Shown: in pieces, positions 8,442-18,374 of the stretch
How positions within the stretch are numbered: the stretch's first letter is position 1
Layout of the letters: every line of letters begins with the position of its first letter
Origin: Clavibacter michiganensis
GTDB taxonomy: Bacteria; Actinomycetota; Actinomycetes; Actinomycetales; Microbacteriaceae
DNA length: 64,000 nt
Direction: 5' to 3'
NCBI GenBank assembly: GCA_002150995.1
Contig: MDHJ01000001.1
Location: forward strand, 806,001-870,000
Translations under genes and position numbers: made by a program
Notes under the pieces: generated by a model
Seen by the model: only the letters and a program-made list of their open reading frames with translations
Databases searched by the model: none
Told to the model about the DNA's origin: nothing

Positions 8442-9851
8442 ATGACCCACCTCCGCCCGACCACGGTCGTCATCTCCACGCTCGCCGTGGGCGCGATCGC
8501 GGTCTCCAGCGGCGTCGCTGCCCAGACCGCGTTCGCCGCAACCGACTACCCCTCGTGGGCCGACGTGCAGGCGGCGAAGGCGGACGAGGCGCAGACGCAG
8601 ACCGCCATCGAGCGCGTCACCGAGCTCGCGACGGGCCTCCAGGTGTCGGCCGACCAGGCGAACAAGGAGGCGATGATCGCGGGGGAGGCGTACGCGCAGG
8701 CCCAGGCGGCGCGCGACGCGCAGGCCGAGAAGCTCGAGCGACTGCAGAAGAAGGCCGACGAGGCCCAGGCCGCGGCGCTCACCAGCCGGATGCGCGCCGG
8801 CCTCCTCGCCAGCCACCTCGCGCGCGCGGGCGGTCAGGACATCACCGCGAGCCTCCTCGCCTCCGACGGCGACGACGCCGAGGAGCTGCTGCGCTCGCTC
8901 GGCACCATGTCGAAGCTCTCCGAGAGCACGCAGACCGTGTACGCGCAGGCCCTCTCGGACCGCAACAGCGCGGCGTCGCTCAGCGACCAGGCGCAGATCG
9001 CGAAGGACGAGCTCGCCCGTCTCGCCGACGAGGCGGAGGAGTCGCTGGCGGCGGCGAACGGCGCGGCCGCGACGGCCGCGGCCGCGGTGGCGGAGCAGAC
9101 GCGCAACAGCGACCAGCTCATCGCCCAGCTCGCGCTGCTGAAGGACTCCACGTCCGAGATCGAGGCCCAGTACGTCCAGAGCCTCACGCAGCCCGCCATC
9201 CCGGCAGCGGCGGCCCCGTCCCCGGGATCCGGCTCCACGGGGGGCGGTGCGTCGAGCGGCGGCGGAGCCTCGTCGGGTGGCGGCGGCGCCTCCACCGGCG
9301 GCGGCTCGAGCGCCCCCGCGCCGGCCCAGCCCGCGCCCCAGCAGCCGGCGCCCCAGCAGCCGGCACCCCAGCCCGCGCCGCAGCAGCCCTCGCGTCCGGC
9401 GCCTGCTCCCGCCCCGGCTCCGGCTCCCGCACCCGCCCCGGCTCCCGCGCCGGCCCCGGCTCCGGCCCCGTCCGGCAACGCCGCGCAGGTCGCCATCGCG
9501 TTCGCGAAGGCCCAGCTCGGCGAGCCGTACGTCCTCGGCGGCGCCGGCCCGAACCAGTGGGACTGCTCGGGCCTCGTGATGATGGCGTACCGGGCGGCCG
9601 GCATCGACGTCGGCAGCCACTCCGTGAGCTCGCAGTACAACCGGATGCAGGCGCAGGGCCGCCTCGTGCCGTTCTCGCAGCGCCAGGCCGGCGACATCGT
9701 CTTCTGGAACAGCGGCGGCGGGTTCTACCACGACGCCATCTCGCTCGGCGGGGACACCATCATCGCGGCGCCGAAGCCCGGCGACGTGGTCAAGATCCAG
9801 GGGCTCTGGGGCGGTCGCGACCTCATGCCCTACGTGGGCCGCCCGGGCTGA
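8442..9851 (+). CDS. Secreted NlpC/P60 peptidoglycan hydrolase (RipA-like)
   Basis: The protein is about 469 residues: a signal peptide ending near AAQTAFA-AT, a coiled coil starting YPSWADVQAAKADEAQTQ and closely resembling that of the preceding M23 protein, and a Gly/Ser then Ala-Pro-rich linker (residues about 250-340). The C-terminal NlpC/P60 domain has catalytic Cys in WDCSGLV and His in FYHDAISL. It is a likely D,L-endopeptidase acting on peptidoglycan stems. An ATG at 8430 is also in frame, but GAGG stands at the right distance only for 8442. It is the second gene of a two-gene operon, 13 bases after the M23 stop. Confidence 0.88.
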   Translation: MTHLRPTTVVISTLAVGAIAVSSGVAAQTAFAATDYPSWADVQAAKADEAQTQTAIERVTELATGLQVSADQANKEAMIAGEAYAQAQAARDAQAEKLERLQKKADEAQAAALTSRMRAGLLASHLARAGGQDITASLLASDGDDAEELLRSLGTMSKLSESTQTVYAQALSDRNSAASLSDQAQIAKDELARLADEAEESLAAANGAAATAAAAVAEQTRNSDQLIAQLALLKDSTSEIEAQYVQSLTQPAIPAAAAPSPGSGSTGGGASSGGGASSGGGGASTGGGSSAPAPAQPAPQQPAPQQPAPQPAPQQPSRPAPAPAPAPAPAPAPAPAPAPAPAPSGNAAQVAIAFAKAQLGEPYVLGGAGPNQWDCSGLVMMAYRAAGIDVGSHSVSSQYNRMQAQGRLVPFSQRQAGDIVFWNSGGGFYHDAISLGGDTIIAAPKPGDVVKIQGLWGGRDLMPYVGRPG

Positions 9852-9879
9852 TTCCGGCCCGCGCCGCGTCCCCGGCACC

Positions 9880-9933
9880 CACGACGACGCCCGCCGCACC
9901 CGCATCTGCTGCGGGTGGGCGGGCGTCGTCGTG
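9880..9933. terminator. Bidirectional terminator between NlpC/P60 gene and ppa
   Basis: A 16-bp perfect stem, CACGACGACGCCCGCC (9880-9895) with its complement (9918-9933), continues into an inner CACCCGCA/TGCGGGTG stem with a 5-base loop. It lies between two convergent genes and can serve both. Confidence 0.75.
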
Positions 9934-9950
9934 CGGGGTGCGGACGCGGG

Positions 9951-10478
9951 TCAGGCGTCCTCCTCCGGCTCGCCGGCGTGGCCGTCGTGGCCGCCCTCGG
10001 CCTGCAGCTTCTCGAAGCCGGCCTGCACGATGCGCTCGGCCTCGGCCGCGTCGCCCCAGCCCTCCGTCTTGACCCACTTGCCGGGCTCGAGGTCCTTGTA
10101 GCGCTCGAAGAAGTGCTCGATCTCGTTGCGGACCTGCTGCGGCACGTCCTCGATGTCCTGGATGTGGGCCCAGCGCGGGTCCTTCGCGGGGACGGTGATG
10201 ACCTTCGAGTCGATGCCGGCCTCGTCGCTCATGTTGAACACGCCCACGGGGCGGACGGCGACGCCGACGCCGGGGAAGACCGGGTACTCGAGCAGCACGA
10301 GCGCGTCGACGGGGTCCCCGTCGAGGCCGAGGGTGTTCTCGAAGTAGCCGTAGTCGGTGGGGTAGACGAACGACGTGAAGAGCACGCGGTCGAGGTACAC
10401 GCGGCCCGTCTCGTGGTCGACCTCGTACTTGTTGCGGGACCCCTTGGGGATTTCGACGACGACGTCGTAGCTGGCCAT
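9951..10478 (-). CDS. ppa: Inorganic pyrophosphatase
   Basis: This 175-residue soluble family I pyrophosphatase hydrolyses diphosphate to two phosphates and so pulls biosynthetic reactions forward. Family features seen: [13 protein letters not shown] near the N-terminus, [28 protein letters not shown] with the metal-binding aspartates (signature [10 protein letters not shown]), and VPAKDPRW. A short acidic/His C-terminal tail ([14 protein letters not shown]) is extra. The ATG at 10478 is preceded by an AGGAG ribosome site. It is divergent from tilS with only 54 bases between starts. Confidence 0.95.
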   Translation of the reverse strand: MASYDVVVEIPKGSRNKYEVDHETGRVYLDRVLFTSFVYPTDYGYFENTLGLDGDPVDALVLLEYPVFPGVGVAVRPVGVFNMSDEAGIDSKVITVPAKDPRWAHIQDIEDVPQQVRNEIEHFFERYKDLEPGKWVKTEGWGDAAEAERIVQAGFEKLQAEGGHDGHAGEPEEDA

Positions 10479-10532
10479 GCGTGTGCTCCTCGTGGTTCTG
10501 CCGTGGGCGGGATGCTGCCATAACGTTAGTGG

Positions 10533-11558
10533 ATGCCCTCCGAGCGCCCCCGTCTCACGTCCGCCGTCGCGGACCTCCGACGGGCGGTCCGGGAGGCCCT
10601 CGCCGAGCTGCCCGCGGCACCCGCCGGCCCCGTGCTCGTCGCGCTCTCGGGCGGCGCGGACTCCCTCGCCCTCGCGGCCGCGGCGGCCTTCGAGGGGCCG
10701 CGCGCGGGGGTCGCGGTCGGCGCCGTCGTGGTCGACCACGGGCTGCAGGAGGCCTCCGCGACGGTGGCCGCGGACGCGGCCGAGGCGGCGCGCGCCCTGG
10801 GACTCGACCCCGTCGTCGTGACGCGCGTCCGCGTCGACCCGCGCGGCGCCGGCCCCGAGGCCTCCGCGCGCGCCGCCCGCTACGCGGCCTTCGACGACGC
10901 GCTCCGCGGGACGGGATCCCGCGCCCTCCTCCTCGCGCACACGCTCGACGACCAGGCCGAGACCGTCCTGCTGGGGCTCGCCCGTGGATCCGGCGCCACG
11001 AGCCTGCACGGCATGCCCCGGTCGGCGCTCGCCCGCGAGGTCGACGCCCTCTACCTGCGGCCGCTGCTCGGGATCCGCGCGGCCACCACGCGCGCCGCCT
11101 GCGCCGACCAGGGCCTCGACCCGTGGCAGGACCCGCACAACGCCGACCCCGCGTACCGCCGCGTCCGCGTGCGCCACGACGTCCTGCCGGTCCTCGAGCG
11201 CGAGCTCGGCCCGGGCATCGCCGAGGCCCTCGCGCGCACGGCCGACCAGCTGCGCGAGGACGACGACGCGCTCGAGCTCTTCGCGGCCGAGATGGTCGAG
11301 GAGATCGCCGACCACGCCGAGGCCGGCATCTCGCTCGAGGTCGCCGCGCTCCGTGCCGCCCCGCCTGCGCTCCGGCACCGGCTGATCCGCCTCGCCGCCC
11401 GCGAGGAGTTCGCCGCGCACCTCTCCCGGACGCACGTGCTCGAGGTCGCGAGGCTCGTGACCGACTGGCACGGGCAGGGGCCGGTGGACCTGCCGGGCGT
11501 TAGGGTCGTACGCAAGGACGAGCTCATCGTCCTCAGCGCCAGGACGACGGAAGAGTGA
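10533..11558 (+). CDS. tilS: tRNA(Ile)-lysidine synthetase
   Basis: This 341-residue PP-loop ATPase makes lysidine at C34 of tRNA-Ile(CAU), allowing AUA decoding. The pyrophosphate-binding loop [10 protein letters not shown] is at residues about 38-47, followed by VVVDHGLQ and [21 protein letters not shown], all diagnostic of TilS. The protein is the short actinobacterial type with a small C-terminal region. The stop at 11558 is one base before the hpt start, so the two are coupled, an arrangement known as tilS-hpt-ftsH in many Gram-positive bacteria. Confidence 0.95.
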   Translation: MPSERPRLTSAVADLRRAVREALAELPAAPAGPVLVALSGGADSLALAAAAAFEGPRAGVAVGAVVVDHGLQEASATVAADAAEAARALGLDPVVVTRVRVDPRGAGPEASARAARYAAFDDALRGTGSRALLLAHTLDDQAETVLLGLARGSGATSLHGMPRSALAREVDALYLRPLLGIRAATTRAACADQGLDPWQDPHNADPAYRRVRVRHDVLPVLERELGPGIAEALARTADQLREDDDALELFAAEMVEEIADHAEAGISLEVAALRAAPPALRHRLIRLAAREEFAAHLSRTHVLEVARLVTDWHGQGPVDLPGVRVVRKDELIVLSARTTEE

Positions 11559-11559
11559 C

Positions 11560-12111
11560 ATGAGATCCACCGACATCGCCGACGACCTGACCGAGGTCCT
11601 GCACACCGAGGAGCAGATCCACGGACGGATCGCCGAGATGTGCCGCGAGATCGAGCGGGACTACGCGGGGGAGGAGCTCCTCCTCGTCGGCGTGCTGAAG
11701 GGCGCGGTCATGGTCATGGCCGACCTCGCCCGCGAGCTCGCCCTGCCGGTGCACATGGACTGGATGGCCGTCAGCTCCTACGGGTCGGGCACGAGGTCGA
11801 GCGGCGTCGTCCGCATCCTCAAGGACCTCGACGCCGACCTCACGGGCCGCCGCGTGCTCATCGTCGAGGACATCATCGACTCCGGCCTCACGCTCTCCTG
11901 GCTCCTCGCGAACCTCCGCTCCCGCGGCGCCGCGAGCGTCGAGGTCTGCGCCCTCCTCCGCAAGCCCGAGGCCGTGAAGATCGCGGTCGACGTGCGCTAC
12001 GTGGGCTTCGAGATCCCGAACGACTTCGTCATCGGCTACGGCCTCGACTTCGCCGAGCGGTACCGGAACCTGCGCGACGTGGCGATCCTCGCGCCGCACG
12101 TCTACAGCTGA
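11560..12111 (+). CDS. hpt: Hypoxanthine phosphoribosyltransferase
   Basis: This 183-residue purine-salvage enzyme converts hypoxanthine/guanine plus PRPP to IMP/GMP. The PRPP-binding signature is [15 protein letters not shown] (residues about 104-118), and the N-terminal [20 protein letters not shown] and the [24 protein letters not shown] segments are typical. It starts one base after tilS and lies upstream of ftsH, the conserved tilS-hpt-ftsH order. Confidence 0.95.
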   Translation: MRSTDIADDLTEVLHTEEQIHGRIAEMCREIERDYAGEELLLVGVLKGAVMVMADLARELALPVHMDWMAVSSYGSGTRSSGVVRILKDLDADLTGRRVLIVEDIIDSGLTLSWLLANLRSRGAASVEVCALLRKPEAVKIAVDVRYVGFEIPNDFVIGYGLDFAERYRNLRDVAILAPHVYS

Positions 12112-12268
12112 CGCGCCCCTCTCCTCTTATCCGGCTCCAGGGCGGCGCACGTTCGGCTGGCGGCGAACACCGCGGCCACGCCCAGACAGCCGCTTGTATC
12201 CTCGAGACATCTCGTCGCCGTACGGCGCGGCACGGGCAGAAAGGTGTCGGGCCCGCGCCCCTACGCTC

Positions 12269-14269
<2,001 letters not shown>

Positions 14270-14273
14270 CCCG

Positions 14274-14864
14274 ATGGGCGTCGACAGGGCGCGCATCGAG
14301 GCGGCCGTGTCCGAGCTGATCCTGGCCATCGGCGAGGACCCGGGCCGGGAGGGTCTCGCGACCACCCCGGCCCGGGTCGCCGAGGCCTATGGCGAGTTCT
14401 TCGCGGGCGTCGGCACGGATCCGCTCCGGCACCTCCGGGAGACCTTCCCGCTCCCGGAGACGGCCGCGGCACCGCAGCCCGTCATCGTCACGGGCATCGC
14501 GTTCCGCTCGATCTGCGAGCACCACCTGCTCCCGTTCACGGGCGTCGCGCACCTGGCGTACGTGCCGGGGGAGCGCATCGTCGGCCTCGGCCGCCTGCCG
14601 CGCGTCGTGGACGACCTCGCCTCCCGCCCCCAGATGCAGGAGCGGCTCGGCGAGCAGATCGCCGAGGCGCTGGAGCACGGCCTCGGCGCCCGCGGCGTCG
14701 CGGTGATCCTCGACGCGACCCACGGCTGCGTCACCGCCCGCGGCACGCGCCAGGCCGGGAGCACCACCATCACCATCGCCGCGCGCGGGACGCTCGCCGA
14801 GGCCTCGGCGCGCGCCGAGGTGCTCGCGCTGCTGCCGGTCGCGGGCGGCCGGGACCGCCCGTGA
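14274..14864 (+). CDS. folE: GTP cyclohydrolase I
   Basis: This 196-residue enzyme catalyses the first step of folate synthesis, GTP to dihydroneopterin triphosphate. Visible signatures: GEDPGREGLATTPARVAEAY, the zinc-binding SICEHHLLPFTGVAH, and GLGRLPRVVDDLASRPQMQERL. A cysteine at the C-terminal zinc site is in THGCVTARG. It starts 4 bases after ftsH and its TGA overlaps the GTG of folP. Confidence 0.96.
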   Translation: MGVDRARIEAAVSELILAIGEDPGREGLATTPARVAEAYGEFFAGVGTDPLRHLRETFPLPETAAAPQPVIVTGIAFRSICEHHLLPFTGVAHLAYVPGERIVGLGRLPRVVDDLASRPQMQERLGEQIAEALEHGLGARGVAVILDATHGCVTARGTRQAGSTTITIAARGTLAEASARAEVLALLPVAGGRDRP

Positions 14865-15769
14865 CCCGCGACCCAGCGTCGCGCGCGCTCGTGATGGGGA
14901 TCCTCAACGCGACCCCCGACTCCTTCAGCGACGGCGGACGCCACCTCGCGCTCGACGACGCGCTCGCGCACGCCCGGCGGCTCGTGGCGGCCGGTGCCGA
15001 CGTCGTCGACGTGGGCGGGGAGTCGACCCGGCCGGGAGCCGGCCGAGTCGACCCCGCCGAGGAGCTCGCCCGGGTCCTGCCCGTCGTCCGGGAGCTGGCC
15101 GCCGAGGGCGTCGCCGTCAGCGTCGACACCATGCGCGCCGCGACGGCCGAGGCGTGCGTCGCCGTCGGCGCGCGCATCGTCAACGACGTCTCCGGGGGGC
15201 TGGCCGACCCGCGCATGGCGGCGGTCGTCGCGGGCGCCGAAGTCGACTACGTGGCCATGCACTGGCGGGGCCACAGCGACACGATGGCGGCACGGGCGTC
15301 GTACGCCGACACCGTCGGCGAGGTGCGCGAGGAGCTGCGCGTCCGCGTCGAGGCGCTGGTGGCGGCGGGTGTGGATCCCGCCCGCATCGTCCTCGATCCG
15401 GGCCTCGGCTTCGCGAAGGACGCGGCGCACGACTGGCAGCTCCTCGGATCCCTCGAGGCGTTCACCGGCCTCGGCCACCGCGTGCTCGTCGGCGCGTCCC
15501 GCAAGCGCTTCCTCGGCCGCCTGCTGCCCGAGGGCGCCGCCGTCGAGGACCGGGACGTGCCCACCGCCGTCGTCAGCGCGCTCTCCGCGCGCGCCGGGGC
15601 GTGGGCCGTGCGCGTGCACGACGTCGCGTCCACCCGCGCCGCGCTCGCGGTGGAGGAGGCGTGGTCCCGCGGGCTCGCCGAGGCCGGGCGCGCCGAGACC
15701 ATCCGCGCCGAGGCCGGGCGCGCGACCGCCGCCGTCGGGTCGGCGTCCGCCGCCGGTCTGTCAGAGTAG
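14861..15769 (+). CDS. folP: Dihydropteroate synthase
   Basis: This 302-residue TIM-barrel enzyme joins 6-hydroxymethyl-dihydropterin diphosphate to p-aminobenzoate and is the sulfonamide target. The two family signatures are MGILNATPDSFSDGG near residue 11 and DVGGESTRPGAG near residue 50. The DPGLGFAKDAAHDWQLL and VGASRKRFLG loops also match. It starts with GTG at 14861 overlapping folE by 4 bases. The C-terminal 25 residues are low-complexity Ala/Gly/Glu-rich and outside the domain. Confidence 0.95.
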   Translation: MTRDPASRALVMGILNATPDSFSDGGRHLALDDALAHARRLVAAGADVVDVGGESTRPGAGRVDPAEELARVLPVVRELAAEGVAVSVDTMRAATAEACVAVGARIVNDVSGGLADPRMAAVVAGAEVDYVAMHWRGHSDTMAARASYADTVGEVREELRVRVEALVAAGVDPARIVLDPGLGFAKDAAHDWQLLGSLEAFTGLGHRVLVGASRKRFLGRLLPEGAAVEDRDVPTAVVSALSARAGAWAVRVHDVASTRAALAVEEAWSRGLAEAGRAETIRAEAGRATAAVGSASAAGLSE

Positions 15770-15773
15770 GAGC

Positions 15774-16484
15774 ATGAGCGCCGTGAGCCAGGACCGTGTC
15801 GTCGTCTCCCCGCAGGGGCTGCTCGTGCGCATCGCCGTGGCCGCGCTCATCGCGTCGGTCGTCCTCGGCGCCGGGCTCACCTTCCCCGCCGACCTCGCCG
15901 GCGGCGCCGCCACGGCCGTCGTCGTCGTGAAGGCCGTCGCCGCCGTCCTCGGCCTCCTCGGATCGCTCGGCGCCGTCTACGCCTCCGTCGTGCTGCTGTC
16001 GCCGGTCCTCACCACCGCGGGAGCCGTCCTCTGGCCGGTCGCCGTGGTGCTCCTCGGCACCGCGCTGGGCATCGTCGGCGGCCTCCCCTTCGCCGCCACG
16101 GCCGACGACGGGGACGGGTCCCACGGGGTCCTCGGTCTCGTCGCCGCCGTGCTCGTCGTCCTCGGCATCGCCGCCGCCGTCGCGTGGGCCGTGGTGCAGC
16201 GCCGCGTGGCCCGCCTCGCCGCCACGGCCCGACGGGTCACCGAGACGGGGCGCCGGACCGCCGCCATCGTCACCGCCGTGCAGCGCCTCGACGGTTCCGG
16301 CGACGCCGTCCGCGCCCGCCTCACGGTGGCCTTCACCGACGCCGACGGCCGCGACCACCACGTGACCCGCACCGTCACCACGGCCGATCGCCTGCTGCCC
16401 GCCGTCGGCGGCAAGCTCCCGCTCTGGTACGACCCGACCGACCCGGGCGACCTCCCCTCCATCGTCGTGGGCCGCTCGTGGTGA
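15774..16484 (+). CDS. Membrane protein with DUF3592-like C-terminal domain, in the folate operon
   Basis: The 236-residue protein has about four hydrophobic helices (residues about 20-150). A soluble C-terminal segment follows: VRARLTVAFTDADGRDHHVT ... LPLWYDPTDPGDLPSI. The LPLWYDPTDP motif resembles DUF3592 proteins, a membrane-associated beta domain of unknown function. A good AGGAGC ribosome site precedes ATG 15774, 4 bases after folP, and the stop overlaps the folB-folK GTG. It has no known folate role, so its place between folP and folB is unexplained. Confidence 0.75.
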   Translation: MSAVSQDRVVVSPQGLLVRIAVAALIASVVLGAGLTFPADLAGGAATAVVVVKAVAAVLGLLGSLGAVYASVVLLSPVLTTAGAVLWPVAVVLLGTALGIVGGLPFAATADDGDGSHGVLGLVAAVLVVLGIAAAVAWAVVQRRVARLAATARRVTETGRRTAAIVTAVQRLDGSGDAVRARLTVAFTDADGRDHHVTRTVTTADRLLPAVGGKLPLWYDPTDPGDLPSIVVGRSW

Positions 16485-17374
16485 CCGCCCTCCCGAGCGA
16501 CCGCATCGTCCTCACCGGGCTCCGCGTCCACGCGCACCACGGCGTCCACGCGGCGGAGCGTCGCGACGGGCAGGCGTTCGTTATCGACGTCGAGGTCGCC
16601 CTCGACCTCGCCCCCGCAGGCGGCAGCGACGAGCTGGGCCGCACCCTGCACTACGGGGAGCTCGCCGAGGAGGTCGCGGCCGCCGTCGGGCGGGATCCCG
16701 TCGACCTCATCGAGACGCTGGCCGAGCGCGTCGCGGCGGTCGTGCTCGCGCACCCCGTCGCCCGGTCCGTGCGCGTCACCGTGCACAAGCCGGACGCGCC
16801 GATCGCCGTGCCGTTCGACGACGTCGCGGTCGTGATCGAGCGCGCGTCGACGCTCCCCGCCCCGGGCGCGCCCGTGCGCGCGGTCGTGGCGGTCGGGTCG
16901 AACCTCGGCGACCGACGGGCGACGATCGAGGACGCCGTCGCCCGCATCGGCCGGGTGCCCGGCCTCCGGGTCGTCCGCTCCTCCGAGCTCGTGGAGTCCG
17001 TCGCCGTGACGCCCGCCGGGGAGGACCCGACGAAGCCCGGCTACCTCAACGGCGTCGTCCTGGTCGACTCCGCCCTCGGCCCGCACGCGCTCCTCGACGA
17101 GCTGGCCGCCATCGAGCGCGAACTCGGCCGCGTGCGCGCGGAGCGCTGGGGCGACCGCACCATCGACCTCGACGTCGTCGCGTTCGGGGATGCGCGGATC
17201 CACGACGACCGCCTCACGCTCCCGCACCCGCGCGCCGCCGAGCGCGCCTTCGTCCTCGGACCCTGGCTGCAGGCCGATCCGGACGCGGAGCTGCCGGGCA
17301 GGGGTCGCGTGGACGCGCTGCTGCGCGAGCTCGAGGCCGCAGTGCCTGCGGGATCGGCCGGAGCCGGCCGATGA
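16481..17374 (+). CDS. folBK: Bifunctional dihydroneopterin aldolase / HPPK (FolB-FolK fusion)
   Basis: In this 297-residue fusion, residues 1-125 are FolB (IVLTGLRVHAHHGVHAAERRDGQ, catalytic lysine in VTVHKPDAPI), making 6-hydroxymethyl-dihydropterin. Residues 130-280 are FolK (VVAVGSNLGDRRATIEDAV and RWGDRTIDLDVVAFG), which pyrophosphorylates it for FolP. The GTG start at 16481 overlaps the preceding stop. The fused form is usual for many actinobacteria, and with folE and folP it completes the pterin branch. Confidence 0.93.
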   Translation: MTALPSDRIVLTGLRVHAHHGVHAAERRDGQAFVIDVEVALDLAPAGGSDELGRTLHYGELAEEVAAAVGRDPVDLIETLAERVAAVVLAHPVARSVRVTVHKPDAPIAVPFDDVAVVIERASTLPAPGAPVRAVVAVGSNLGDRRATIEDAVARIGRVPGLRVVRSSELVESVAVTPAGEDPTKPGYLNGVVLVDSALGPHALLDELAAIERELGRVRAERWGDRTIDLDVVAFGDARIHDDRLTLPHPRAAERAFVLGPWLQADPDAELPGRGRVDALLRELEAAVPAGSAGAGR

Positions 17375-17853
17375 CCCGCACGCGCTCCACCACCCTGGTC
17401 GCCCTGCTCATCGCGGGTGCGGCCGTCGGCTGGTTCGCCGAGAACGCGCTCCTCATGAGCGGGCGCGCGCTCCTCATCCCGCCGCTCACCCTCGGTGCCA
17501 CCCTCCTCATCGTCGGGATCGTCCTGCTCGCGCTGGCCCGTCCCATCCGACGCTCTACGCTCGGCCGCACGCCGGGCCGCGTCGACCCGTTCCGCGCCAC
17601 GCGCGTGGTGCTGCTCGCCAAGGCGTCGGCGCTCGCGGGGGCGCTGCTCACGGGGATCACGGGCGGGGTGCTGGCCTTCGTGCTGGCGCGGCCCGTGCTG
17701 CCCGGCGCGTCCTCCGTCGGGCTGGCGGTGGCCGGTACGGTGGGAGCGGTCGTCCTGCTCGTCGCCGGGCTGGTCGCCGAGCACTGGTGCACGGTCCCTC
17801 CCGACGACCGGGACGACACGCGTCCCGGGGACCCGGCGCGCGAGCTCTCCTAG
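17371..17853 (+). CDS. DUF3180 family membrane protein
   Basis: This 160-residue protein has four predicted helices (about residues 5-25, 33-57, 84-107, 115-136), typical of the actinobacterial DUF3180 family, which is regularly found directly after folK. The function is unknown. Its ATG overlaps the folBK stop by 4 bases. The C-terminal tail is short and charged. Confidence 0.85.
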   Translation: MTRTRSTTLVALLIAGAAVGWFAENALLMSGRALLIPPLTLGATLLIVGIVLLALARPIRRSTLGRTPGRVDPFRATRVVLLAKASALAGALLTGITGGVLAFVLARPVLPGASSVGLAVAGTVGAVVLLVAGLVAEHWCTVPPDDRDDTRPGDPARELS

Positions 17854-17885
17854 GCCCACCGCCGCACCCATCCCGAGGAGCCCCC

Positions 17886-18374
17886 GTGACCGCGAACGTC
17901 GACCCGCACGGCGTCTCGTGGCGCCGCGTCTCCCCGCGCCTCATCGGCGTCGAGCTGGTGGGCGGGGTGATCACCGCCCTCGTCCTCGGCGGCGTCGCCG
18001 CGTTCCTGTTCGCGGTCGAGGCGCCGCGGTGGCTGGCGATCGTGCTGGGCGCCGCCGCCCTCGTCGAGCTCGTGGTGACGCTCGTCGTCGTCCCGCGCCG
18101 GGTGCGCGCGATGGGCTACCAGCTGCGCGAGGACGACCTGGTCTTCCGCCGCGGCATCATGTGGACGCGCGTCGTCGCGGTGCCCTACGGCCGGATGCAG
18201 CTCGTGGACATCACGCGCGGCCCCGTCGGGCGGGCGCTCGGCCTCGCCGACCTCAAGCTCGTCACGGCGGCGGCGGCCGCGGCCATCCAGATCCCCGGCC
18301 TCACGAACGCGGACGCCGAGGAGCTGCGCGACCACCTGGTGGCCCTCGCCGAGACCCGCCGGGCCGGGCTGTGA
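17886..18374 (+). CDS. Bacterial PH-domain (bPH2, YdbS-like) membrane protein
   Basis: This 162-residue protein has two N-terminal helices (residues about 20-60) and then a bPH2/YdbS domain: AMGYQLREDDLVFRRGIMWTRVVAVPYGRMQLVDITRGPVGRALGL. YdbS/YdbT pairs occur in many Gram-positives and their role is not settled. GTG 17886 is chosen because GAGGAG sits just upstream. Its stop overlaps the GTG of the larger paralog, which it probably works with. Confidence 0.85.
   Translation: MTANVDPHGVSWRRVSPRLIGVELVGGVITALVLGGVAAFLFAVEAPRWLAIVLGAAALVELVVTLVVVPRRVRAMGYQLREDDLVFRRGIMWTRVVAVPYGRMQLVDITRGPVGRALGLADLKLVTAAAAAAIQIPGLTNADAEELRDHLVALAETRRAGL

Noticed and set aside
9310-9480. Proline/alanine coding repeat in the NlpC/P60 gene as a separate repeat element
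   Set aside because: It is an ordinary flexible wall-spanning linker between the coiled coil and the catalytic domain.
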